From Bryobacteraceae bacterium (GTDB lineage Bacteria; Acidobacteriota; Terriglobia; Bryobacterales; Bryobacteraceae), in assembly GCA_041394945.1 (NCBI GenBank), contig JAWKHH010000002.1, forward strand, positions 1,496,501 to 1,560,500: a stretch of DNA of 64,000 nt. The letters are read 5' to 3'. Under the pieces are notes generated by a model, which made no database searches, was not told the DNA's origin, and worked only from the letters and a program-made list of their open reading frames with translations. Below, piece after piece: positions 16,368-23,537 of the stretch (positions are counted from its first letter, which is position 1; the number at the start of each line of letters is the position of its first letter). The position numbers and the translations under genes are program-made.

Positions 16368-19097
16368 CTACTCCTCGCGCAGCATCCGCAGCGGATCGAT
16401 CCGCGAGGCGCGTAGTCCGGGGATGGCGGAGGCGGCGGCCGCGCACAGCAGAAGGGCCGTTGCGCCGGCTGCCCAAAGACGCGGATCTGTCCCGGAGACG
16501 CCGAATACGAAGGCGTCGAGCGAATGACGCAACGTCCAGGCGAGGGCGGTGCCGCCTGCGACGCCCGTCGCCGCGAGCCCAACGCCATGGCGCACGACCG
16601 CGCCGAACACGGTCTGCGGCCGCGCGCCGAGCGCTATGCGGATGCCGAGCTCACGACGCCGGCGCTCGACGAGGTATGCGAGGAGGCCGCCGAGTCCGGT
16701 GGCGGATATCGCCAGCGCGAGGATCGCGAGTCCGGTGAGCAGGCCGGTGATCAACCGCTCCGTCGTCACAGCGGCGGCGATGTTGCCTTCGATGGTCCGC
16801 AATTGGACATAGGGCAGCCGTCCCGCCTCTTTCTCGAAAACCCGGGTGACGGCGGCAACCGCGTCGGCCTGACCGCCGTGGTACCGTACCGCGAGCGACA
16901 TCCCCGCGCCCACGACACCCGATGCCGAGGCCTCGTTCCAATAGGGCAGGTAGATGGTGGGCGTGCGGCTGTCGCGTATGTTGTGATACTTCGAATCCGC
17001 CGCCACTCCGATGATCTCTGTAAGGGGAAGCTTGCCCGGTTTGACGTGCTGTCCGACGGCGGCCGCGGCAGAGCCGAAGTAGCGCGTTGCGGCGGATTCG
17101 CTGAGCACCGCGATGGCGGTTCGCTGCGTCGAGGACGGCGGCAGGCCGGAACCCGCGACGATCGGTACACCGGCGGCTTCAAAGTAACCGTCGCCGATCT
17201 GGCGCCAATAGAGCTCACGGTCCCGCTCGGAGAGGTCGCCGCGGCCGGGGACCTCCACCGTGAAGAAGGAGAAGCCGCCGGTAAGAGGAACGGTAACCGT
17301 CCATCCCGCGGCGGCGACGCTGGGCAGTGCGCGCACGTTCGCCAGGATATGGTCGTACGCGCGGGCCATGTTCTCGCGCGGGATGCCGGCGTTGAACAGG
17401 TCCGGCTGCAGGAACACTGCGCCTACCGAGAAGCCGCTGGCGTCGCTGACGAGTCCTCGCAGCGAGGCGAGCATCGTCGCGGCGCCGGCGAACAGTACGA
17501 ACGAGAGCGCTGTCTGCAGGACAATCAGCGCGCCGCGGATGCGGAACGACGCCGGGCCGTGCCGGGCGGCTTTCAGCGCCTCCTGCGGAGCGGTGCGGCT
17601 CGCTCCGATGGCTGGCGCCAACCCGGCCATCAATGTGACGATCAAGAGCAGCACAGCGCTGAAGACGAGCAAACGCCAGTCGAGCGAGGTGTCGAGTTGA
17701 ATGGCTGGAGATGCCGGACCCGAGATAGCGCCCTGCAACAGGACGGCGAGACCGCGTCCAAGCACAAGTCCACCGGCGGTTCCCGCGGCGGCGACGAGCA
17801 GGCTCTCGGTCAGCAGCGCACGCCGGAGCCGGGATGCCGGAGCGCCGAGTGAAACCCGAATGGCGAGGTCATGCCTGCGCGCCGAGGCCCGCGCCATGAA
17901 AAGACTCGTAAGGTTGGTGGCGGCGATCATCAGCACCGCGCCCACCGCGGCGAGCAGCAGCCACAGCGGTTGTGCGTAGGTCCGCGCGAGCCAACTGAAA
18001 CCGGAGCCGGCGTCCCGGGCATCGACCTGCATCGCGAGGAAGTGCCGCCTGGCGTCGCCGCTCAGCGCTGGGTCAAGCGACTCCGCCATTACCCACGGGG
18101 AGACGCGTTCGAGGAAGGCGCGCGCGTCTGCGAGGTCGACGCCGGGCTTGAGCCGTGCCCACGTCTGTACGGCGGAGATGCCGCGGTTGGTACGCCAACG
18201 GAAACGCGGATAGATGGCCTCAAGCGCACCGAGCGGCACCCACGCGTCCATGGAGTTGCCGGGCTGCACGCCGCGAAAGCCGGGCTCGGCCACGCCGACG
18301 ATGACGGCGGGAACCTGCTCGATGGCGATTCGCGCGCCAATGGCTTCAGGACGGCGTTGGAACATTCGCTGGTGGAGGGCGTCGCTGATGACGGCCGGCC
18401 ATCCGCCGCCGGCGCTGCGGGGTGTGTCGTCAGCGCTATTGAGCGTACGGCCGAGCCGCGCCCGGACCTTCAGGGTTTCGAAGAAGCCTCCGGAGACGGC
18501 GATGACGGTTTCGCGCCGAGGCACTCCATCGTGCTCCACGTGCATCTGGCCGTTACCGGTGAGGGCGAACAGAGAGGCGAAGGGGCCTTCTTTCGACGAA
18601 ACGGCTTCGAACATCGCGTAGGGCATAAAGGGCCGATCGTTGGCGGCTACCGGCTTGCCGTTGACCCAGGCGCGTTCGTCCGGTGGCAGGCGGGTGAGGA
18701 CCAGGCGAACCATTTCACGCGGCGCGGGCACCGGCAGCGGACGCCACAACAACGCGTCAAGCAGGGTGAAGATGGCCGTCGTAGCTCCAATGGCGAGGGC
18801 AAGCGTGCTGATGGAGATGGTGGCGAACGTCCGGTCTTTCGATAGTACGCGGGCGGCATGAGTGATGTCTGTCCACCAGTCCTCGACACAGCCGAAGGTC
18901 CACTCGCGGCGGGTTTCTTCGTGCCATTGGGCAATGTTGCCGATGGCCATGGCGGCGGCGCGAGCCGGAGAGACTTCCCCCGAAGCTTTCATGGCGCGGC
19001 GCGACATCTCGCGGTGGTGCTCGAGTTCCTCGCGCAATTCGGCTTCGAGCCGGGCGCGCCGGAAGAGTGCGAGGAACCGGGACCAGAGGCTTCTCAT
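16368..19097 (-). CDS. ADOP-type ABC transporter permease
   Basis: A 909-residue permease of the acidobacterial duplicated orphan permease type. It has an N-terminal cytoplasmic helix region (FRRARLEAELREELEHHREM) and then two MacB-like periplasmic domains, each followed by an FtsX-type membrane domain. The first FtsX core contains LAIRVSLGAPASRLRRALL and the second contains LGIRIALGARPQTVFGAVV. No ATPase gene lies next to it, as is typical of this family. The ATG at 19097 overlaps the PadR stop by 4 nt (ATGA), so the pair is translationally coupled. The longer upstream frame overlaps padR and was discarded. Its substrate is unknown. Confidence 0.93.
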   Translation of the reverse strand: MRSLWSRFLALFRRARLEAELREELEHHREMSRRAMKASGEVSPARAAAMAIGNIAQWHEETRREWTFGCVEDWWTDITHAARVLSKDRTFATISISTLALAIGATTAIFTLLDALLWRPLPVPAPREMVRLVLTRLPPDERAWVNGKPVAANDRPFMPYAMFEAVSSKEGPFASLFALTGNGQMHVEHDGVPRRETVIAVSGGFFETLKVRARLGRTLNSADDTPRSAGGGWPAVISDALHQRMFQRRPEAIGARIAIEQVPAVIVGVAEPGFRGVQPGNSMDAWVPLGALEAIYPRFRWRTNRGISAVQTWARLKPGVDLADARAFLERVSPWVMAESLDPALSGDARRHFLAMQVDARDAGSGFSWLARTYAQPLWLLLAAVGAVLMIAATNLTSLFMARASARRHDLAIRVSLGAPASRLRRALLTESLLVAAAGTAGGLVLGRGLAVLLQGAISGPASPAIQLDTSLDWRLLVFSAVLLLIVTLMAGLAPAIGASRTAPQEALKAARHGPASFRIRGALIVLQTALSFVLFAGAATMLASLRGLVSDASGFSVGAVFLQPDLFNAGIPRENMARAYDHILANVRALPSVAAAGWTVTVPLTGGFSFFTVEVPGRGDLSERDRELYWRQIGDGYFEAAGVPIVAGSGLPPSSTQRTAIAVLSESAATRYFGSAAAAVGQHVKPGKLPLTEIIGVAADSKYHNIRDSRTPTIYLPYWNEASASGVVGAGMSLAVRYHGGQADAVAAVTRVFEKEAGRLPYVQLRTIEGNIAAAVTTERLITGLLTGLAILALAISATGLGGLLAYLVERRRRELGIRIALGARPQTVFGAVVRHGVGLAATGVAGGTALAWTLRHSLDAFVFGVSGTDPRLWAAGATALLLCAAAASAIPGLRASRIDPLRMLREE

Positions 19098-19429
19098 GAT
19101 TCGCTCCCGAGCAGCTTGCGCATGCCGTCGGCGACGCGGTTCCATCGGGCGCGTTCCTTGGTGAATTGCTTGCGGCCGGCGGCGGTGAGGCCGTAGAACT
19201 TCGCTTTTCGATTGGCTTCCGACGCGCCCCACTCCGCCTTGAGCCAGCCTCTCACCTGCAGGCGATGTAGCGCCGGGTAGAGAGCGCCTTCCTCCACCCG
19301 GAACAGTTCGCCCGAGCCGGCCCAGATGGCCTCCATGATTGCGTAGCCGTGGGCCGGGGCGGCCTCGACGGCCTGGAGGATCATCAGGTCCAGCGTGCCG
19401 GGCAGCAATTCGTTTTCACGGATTCCCAT
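19094..19429 (-). CDS. PadR-family transcriptional regulator
   Basis: A 111-residue winged-helix PadR protein. Typical segments are LLPGTLDLMILQAVEAAPAH, GYAIMEAIW, the wing-helix LFRVEEGALYPALHRLQVRG and the basic wing RKAKFYGLTAAGRKQ. PadR proteins are usually local repressors. This one is translationally coupled to the ADOP permease. A perfect 10-bp-arm palindrome (19423-19445) covers its own start codon, so autorepression of the padR-ADOP operon is likely. The ligand is unknown. Confidence 0.93.
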   Translation of the reverse strand: MGIRENELLPGTLDLMILQAVEAAPAHGYAIMEAIWAGSGELFRVEEGALYPALHRLQVRGWLKAEWGASEANRKAKFYGLTAAGRKQFTKERARWNRVADGMRKLLGSES

Positions 19430-19445
19430 AAGATTCTTATGGGAA
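19423..19445. promoter_or_regulatory. Palindromic operator over the padR start codon
   Basis: Perfect inverted repeat TTCCCATAAG - ATT - CTTATGGGAA, with 10-bp arms and a 3-nt centre. The padR ATG (CAT at 19427-19429 on the plus strand) lies inside the left arm. A dimeric winged-helix repressor binding here would block transcription or ribosome entry. Confidence 0.55.
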
Positions 19446-19457
19446 CGGTAACAGATT

Positions 19458-19470
19458 CCCCCTAAGGGGG
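19458..19470. terminator. Short C5/G5 hairpin downstream of the oxidoreductase gene
   Basis: CCCCC-TAA-GGGGG lies 12 nt past the padR operator, between the oxidoreductase stop and padR. It could end the oxidoreductase transcript, but there is no T-run. Confidence 0.3.
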
Positions 19471-19481
19471 CAAGGGGAGCG

Positions 19482-20726
19482 CTATAGCAGCTTATACTGG
19501 CCGGGCACCGGCAGCGGCGTCATCGGCATCTGCTCCTTGTAGCCGAACGCCTTGGGCGAACGGTCGAGCTTGGATTCCATGATCTGGTCCCACGTGATCT
19601 CGTAGCCGGAGTACGCCGACTCGCGGGCCATGATGCAAGTCATGGTGCTTTCGGCGACCGCCATCGCGTGGTTCACGTAAGGTCCGCTGCCGCGGATCGA
19701 ATCGATCATCGCGCGATGTTCGGCGACATATGGGTTCTCGCCCTTCGTGCCGAGTTCGCGGCAATTGCTGCGGCCCTTGGCGCCGATGGCGAGCTCGCTC
19801 ACGTTGCGGTACATGTCGCGGGCGGGGAACTGGCGGCAATAGCTCGACATCCGCACTCCGTTGGCGAAGACGAAGTCGGCGGCGATGTGATCGTAAATGG
19901 TGCCGTAGATCTCTTCCTTCGGCCGCCATGCCGCGCCGCCGTAGGCGACCACCGAGATCGGGTGCGTCCCCATCAGCCAGCAGATCACGTCGATGTTATG
20001 GAGGTGCTGCTCCACGACCTGATCGCCGCACAGCCACACGTTCGAATACCAGTTGCGGTGCTGCCATTCCATCTCGCCGAGCTTCGGATCGCGCGCCTTC
20101 TGCTGAATCACCGGCGTGCCAACCCAATAGGCGTAGGTGGCGACGACATCGCCGATGACGCCATTCTTGATCTTGTCGATCGTCTCCACGTACTCGCGGC
20201 TGAAACGCCGCTGCGCGCCCGACATCACCGTCAGTTTCTTCTCTTCGGACTTCTTCGCCGCGTCCATGAACCGCCGCACGCCCACCGGATCGGTGCCGAA
20301 CGGCTTCTCGCAGAAGACGTGCTTGCCGGCTTCGATGGCCGCCTCGAAGTGCATGGGCCGGTAGCCGGGGGGTGTGGCGAGCATCACGATGTCGATATCG
20401 GATGCGACGAGCTTCTTGTACGCGTCGAAGCCGACGAAGCGGTGTTCGGCGTCCACCTTCACGCGGTCGGCAACCACGGGCTCTTTCGCCTTCAGCCACT
20501 TCAAATTGCCTTCGAGCTTGTCCTCGAAGATGTCGGCCATCGCGACGACGTCGACGTTCTCCGAGCCGGTGATGAGATCCACCACCGCCTGGCGCCCGCG
20601 TCCGCCGACTCCGATGAGACCAGCCTTCAGTCGTTCGTTGCCCGCTCCACGCACCAACTCCGGCCGGATGATCTGGAATGCGGCGCCGGCCCCGCCGAGA
20701 ATATGACGACGCGAGATTTCGCTCAT
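19482..20726 (-). CDS. Gfo/Idh/MocA-family oxidoreductase with twin-arginine-like N-terminus
   Basis: A 414-residue NAD(P)-dependent sugar oxidoreductase family member. After SRRHILGGAGAAF (an SRR-type, Tat-like signal) comes a Rossmann domain with LKAGLIGVGGRGRQAV. The catalytic loop CEKPFGTDP follows, with the GFO_IDH_MocA C-terminal domain after it (QHLHNIDVICWLMG). Acidobacteria and planctomycetes carry many such exported copies; substrates are mostly unknown. The ATG at 20726 was chosen because the Tat-like motif follows it directly; the longer upstream frame lacks family similarity. The gene is divergent from a mutarotase-like gene. Confidence 0.9.
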   Translation of the reverse strand: MSEISRRHILGGAGAAFQIIRPELVRGAGNERLKAGLIGVGGRGRQAVVDLITGSENVDVVAMADIFEDKLEGNLKWLKAKEPVVADRVKVDAEHRFVGFDAYKKLVASDIDIVMLATPPGYRPMHFEAAIEAGKHVFCEKPFGTDPVGVRRFMDAAKKSEEKKLTVMSGAQRRFSREYVETIDKIKNGVIGDVVATYAYWVGTPVIQQKARDPKLGEMEWQHRNWYSNVWLCGDQVVEQHLHNIDVICWLMGTHPISVVAYGGAAWRPKEEIYGTIYDHIAADFVFANGVRMSSYCRQFPARDMYRNVSELAIGAKGRSNCRELGTKGENPYVAEHRAMIDSIRGSGPYVNHAMAVAESTMTCIMARESAYSGYEITWDQIMESKLDRSPKAFGYKEQMPMTPLPVPGQYKLL

Positions 20727-20865
20727 GCCCGCATCGTATCCCAGGCGAAACCGCAAAGGAAGCCCGATGCCGTTCGAGGAACTTCCGCCCGCTTGGGCGG
20801 ACGCGCCTTCGCGGGCAGATGCGATGCGGTACCGGGTTCCACCCTCTGCTATGTTAGACGCTGAC

Positions 20866-21828
20866 ATGCGACTCGCCGCCGCGATCCTGCTTGCCGCCAC
20901 TCTCCAGGGCCAGCCGCCCGAGGCCAGCATCGCGAACGGCGCCGTCACCGCGAAGCTCTACCTTCCGGACGCCGAGCGTGGCTACTATCGCGGCACGCGC
21001 TTCGATTGGTCCGGCGTGATCCACAGCTTGAAGACCGCCCGTCACGAATACTTCGGCCAGTGGTTCCCCAAGTACGATCCAAAGCTCCACGACGCCATCA
21101 TGGGTCCGGTGGAAGAGTTCCGCACGGGGAACGCGGGCTTGGGTTACGCCGAAGCCAAGCCGGGTGAGACCTTCATTCGCATCGGCGTCGGCGTGGTCCG
21201 CAAGCCCGAAGAGCCGCAATACCAAGCCTTCCGCACCTACGATATCGTCGACCCCGGCCGGTGGCGCGTCAAGCCTGGCAAGGACCGTATCGAGTTCCGC
21301 CACGAACTGCGCGACTCCACCGGCTACGCCTATCGCTACACCAAGCGCATCCGCCTCGAGCCCGGGCGTCCCGTCATGGTGATCGAGCACGAGTTGAAGA
21401 ACACCGGCCGCAAGCGCATCGAGACCCGTCAGTACAACCACAACTTTTTCGTTATCGACGGGAAGCCAACCGGCCCGGCGACCGTCGTGAAGCTGCCGTT
21501 CGCGCTCGATCCGGTACGCGCTTTCCGTGGAGATCTGGCCTTCTCGCGCGGCAAGGAGATCGGCTACAACCGCGAACTCCAAGCCGGGGAGAGCGTAATC
21601 GCCGAATTCAAAGGCTTCGGACCCACCGCCGCCGACTACGACATCCTCGTTGAGAACCGCGATGCACGGGCGGGCGTGCGAATCATCGGCGACCGGCCGC
21701 TGGCCACGCTCGTCTACTGGTCGATCCGCACGGTGTTTTCCCCGGAACCCTACATCGAGCTCGCCGCCGATCCAGGTAAGTCCACCCGCTGGGAATATCG
21801 CTACGAGTTCCTCGATCTCACGGAATGA
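20866..21828 (+). CDS. Exported protein, possibly galactose-mutarotase-like fold
   Basis: 320 residues, starting MRLAAAILLAATLQG, a probable signal peptide. The body is rich in beta strands, with many conserved-looking aromatics (YNHNFFVIDG, GYAYRYTKRIRL, VIEHELKNTGRK). These suggest an aldose-1-epimerase-like beta-sandwich, but no catalytic residues could be assigned, so the call is tentative. The ATG at 20866 is preferred over the upstream in-frame ATGs because the signal peptide begins there. The stop overlaps the next start by 4 nt (ATGA at 21825-21828), so the three genes 20866-23359 are translationally coupled. Confidence 0.6.
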   Translation: MRLAAAILLAATLQGQPPEASIANGAVTAKLYLPDAERGYYRGTRFDWSGVIHSLKTARHEYFGQWFPKYDPKLHDAIMGPVEEFRTGNAGLGYAEAKPGETFIRIGVGVVRKPEEPQYQAFRTYDIVDPGRWRVKPGKDRIEFRHELRDSTGYAYRYTKRIRLEPGRPVMVIEHELKNTGRKRIETRQYNHNFFVIDGKPTGPATVVKLPFALDPVRAFRGDLAFSRGKEIGYNRELQAGESVIAEFKGFGPTAADYDILVENRDARAGVRIIGDRPLATLVYWSIRTVFSPEPYIELAADPGKSTRWEYRYEFLDLTE

Positions 21829-22583
21829 TCGACACCAACGTCTATCTGGAGCGCTACCCGTTTCGCCGCCTGTTTGGCGACGAGCCGGCGGAATTGCTCG
21901 GGACGCTACGCAAGAACAAGATCGCGCAGGCCTGGGCCGGTAGTTTCGACGCATTGCTCCACCGCGACCTCGCCGCCGTGAACGCGCGGCTCGCCGAGGA
22001 ATGCCGCCGCGTGTCGAACGGCGAACTGCTAGCGATGGGATCCGTGAACCCGGCGCAGCCGGACTGGCGCGAAGATTTCCGCCGCTGCCTGGTGGAGCAT
22101 CGCATGATGGGGCTGCGGCTGCATCCGGACTTCCACGGATACAAGCTTGGCGATCCTCCGGCGCGCGAGCTGTTCGCCTTCGCGGCCGAGCGCCGAATGT
22201 TGCTGCAGATCGCGTGCACCATCGAAGACGACCGGACGCAGCACCCCGCGCTCCGCGTCACGCCAATCAACCTCGCGCCGCTGGCCGCGATCGTACGCGA
22301 CACGCCCGAACTTCGCATCCAGCTTCTCAACGCACGCTCCGTGAAGCCGGACCTGGTTCGCGAACTCGCCGCCACGGGGCGCGTCTACATGGACTTCGCG
22401 ATGATCGAAGGGGTCCACGGACCGGCGCGGCTGAGCAAGGATATCGGTTCCGAGAGAATCGTCTTCGGTTCTTACTTCCCCTTCTACTACTTCGAAGCAG
22501 CGGCGCTGAAAGTGAAGGAGTCCGCTTTGGACGCGGCGGTGCTCACCGCCAATGCCAAGCGCCTGCTTGGAGAGCGCCGATGA
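21825..22583 (+). CDS. Amidohydrolase-fold protein lacking metal ligands (pseudoenzyme)
   Basis: 252 residues with amidohydrolase-2 fold features: an N-terminal beta-strand start, the VNPAQPDWREDFRRCL helix, the MGLRLHPDFHGY strand and a final GS-type strand. The expected metal-binding HxH after the first Asp is absent: the N-terminus reads DTNVYLERY, with Asn and Tyr in place of the two His. The His of the middle strand is missing (LLQIAC), the GH of the fifth strand reads LLNA, and the final catalytic Asp is replaced (GSYF). It overlaps the active-looking paralogue by 4 nt. It could be a structural or regulatory partner of it. Confidence 0.68.
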   Translation: MIDTNVYLERYPFRRLFGDEPAELLGTLRKNKIAQAWAGSFDALLHRDLAAVNARLAEECRRVSNGELLAMGSVNPAQPDWREDFRRCLVEHRMMGLRLHPDFHGYKLGDPPARELFAFAAERRMLLQIACTIEDDRTQHPALRVTPINLAPLAAIVRDTPELRIQLLNARSVKPDLVRELAATGRVYMDFAMIEGVHGPARLSKDIGSERIVFGSYFPFYYFEAAALKVKESALDAAVLTANAKRLLGERR

Positions 22584-23359
22584 CCATCTGGGATCTCCAT
22601 TGCCACCCGGCCGGCTTCGGCGGACGCACTCCCGAGGAATCCTCCGCCGAGGCGATCCGCATCGCGGACCTCATGGGCGTCGAGAAGCTGTGCATCTACC
22701 TGGGCTCACTCAACGACACCAACCCCGGCCCGGCCGAGATGCGCGCCCACAACGATTTCATCCTCCGCTGCGTCCAGCACTTCGCGCATCGCTTTTACGG
22801 CTTCGCCTACGTGAACCCCAACTACGTGGACGCAAGCCTCGAAGAAATCAAGCGCTGCCTTCGCGACGGCCCCTTCGTCGGCATCAAGCTGTGGGTGGCG
22901 CGCCGCTGCTCCGATCCGGCGATCGACCCGATCATCCGGGCCGCGGCGGATCTGAAAGCCGTCATCTTCCAGCACACCTGGTTCAAGACCGGCAACACCA
23001 ATCTCCCCGGCGAATCGACGCCCGCGGATCTGGCGAGGCTGGCGGCGCGATTCCCAGAGACGCCGATCATCTGCGGGCATACTGGAGGCAACTGGGAGCT
23101 GGGCATTCGCGCCATCCGTCCGCACTCGAACGTGTCGGCGGGCATCGCCGGCTCGGACCCCACCAACGGCTTCGTCGAAATGGCCGTCCGCGAGTTGGGC
23201 GCGCACCGTGTGATCTACGGCAGCGATTCCGGCGGGCGCAGCATGTCGTCCCAGTTGGCGAAACTCCTAGGGGCGCGCATCTCGGACGCCGATCGCGAAC
23301 TCGCCGCCTCCGGCAATCTCCGCCGCCTCGTCGATCGCGCGCTCGCCGCCAAACGCTAA
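22580..23359 (+). CDS. Amidohydrolase-2 family hydrolase
   Basis: 259 residues with an intact TIM-barrel amidohydrolase metal site: DLHCH (D5, H7, H9), FQHTW (H132), ICGHTGG (H167) and GSDSGG (D216). It is of the aminocarboxymuconate-semialdehyde decarboxylase/amidohydrolase-2 type, which uses Zn or Mn to hydrolyse or decarboxylate small molecules. The ATG overlaps the stop of its degenerate neighbour (ATGA), so the two are made in a fixed ratio. The stop lies 8 nt before the retron promoter. The substrate is unknown. Confidence 0.82.
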   Translation: MTIWDLHCHPAGFGGRTPEESSAEAIRIADLMGVEKLCIYLGSLNDTNPGPAEMRAHNDFILRCVQHFAHRFYGFAYVNPNYVDASLEEIKRCLRDGPFVGIKLWVARRCSDPAIDPIIRAAADLKAVIFQHTWFKTGNTNLPGESTPADLARLAARFPETPIICGHTGGNWELGIRAIRPHSNVSAGIAGSDPTNGFVEMAVRELGAHRVIYGSDSGGRSMSSQLAKLLGARISDADRELAASGNLRRLVDRALAAKR

Positions 23360-23367
23360 CCGAATCC

Positions 23368-23376
23368 TGCTATCAT
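23368..23376 (+). promoter_or_regulatory. Extended -10 promoter of the retron
   Basis: TGCTATCAT reads as TG-N plus TATCAT, with TATCAT matching five of six positions of TATAAT. No clear -35 is needed for extended -10 promoters. Transcription would start about 6-8 nt downstream, at 23382-23384, exactly where the retron a1 repeat begins. This supports the ncRNA boundary. Confidence 0.55.
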
Positions 23377-23381
23377 CGCCC

Positions 23382-23394
23382 CGGAACGCCCCAA
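23382..23394 (+). repeat. Retron a1 repeat
   Basis: CGGAACGCCCCAA is the exact reverse complement of the a2 repeat at 23519-23531. In retrons, a1 and a2 pair and place the branching G next to the site where reverse transcription starts. Confidence 0.7.
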
Positions 23395-23518
23395 GCCCGG
23401 CTGATCGCTCGCGGTTGGCCTCTCCGGGGTTACCCCGGGGGAATTCACCACCTTCGCATTCCGTCGCAAGTGCTTACCCTGCGCTTCGCGCAGATCCGCA
23501 CGAGCAGGGCGAGACTCG

Positions 23519-23531
23519 TTGGGGCGTTCCG
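23519..23531 (+). repeat. Retron a2 repeat
   Basis: TTGGGGCGTTCCG is the exact complement of a1. It ends 6 nt before the RT start codon and occupies the place of a normal ribosome site, so RNA pairing here could also limit RT translation. Confidence 0.7.
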
Positions 23532-23537
23532 TTTGGT

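Larger units (their letters stand above)
23382..23531 (+). ncRNA. Putative retron msr-msd RNA
   Basis: A 150-nt candidate retron non-coding RNA just upstream of the reverse transcriptase. The ends are a perfect 13-nt inverted repeat. Directly after a1 is AGC (23394-23396), where G23395 would be the 2'-5' branching guanosine. Next come two hairpins, the likely msr: 23399-23420 with nine pairs including wobbles and a CUCG loop, and 23422-23440 with eight pairs and a UUA loop. The remainder (about 23442-23518) can fold into one long msd hairpin of nested stems: UCGC 23464-23467 with GCGA 23509-23512; GUGC 23470-23473 with GCAC 23498-23501; CUGCGC 23479-23484 with GCGCAG 23488-23493 around a UUC loop. 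An alternative pairs CCCUGC 23477-23482 with GCAGGG 23504-23509. This RNA would template a DNA of roughly 75 nt. Layout seen in the sequence; function inferred from known retrons. Confidence 0.68.

Noticed and set aside
23415..23537. In-frame upstream extension of the RT gene
   Set aside because: It translates the retron RNA region and gives no RT family text; the start after a2 is better.
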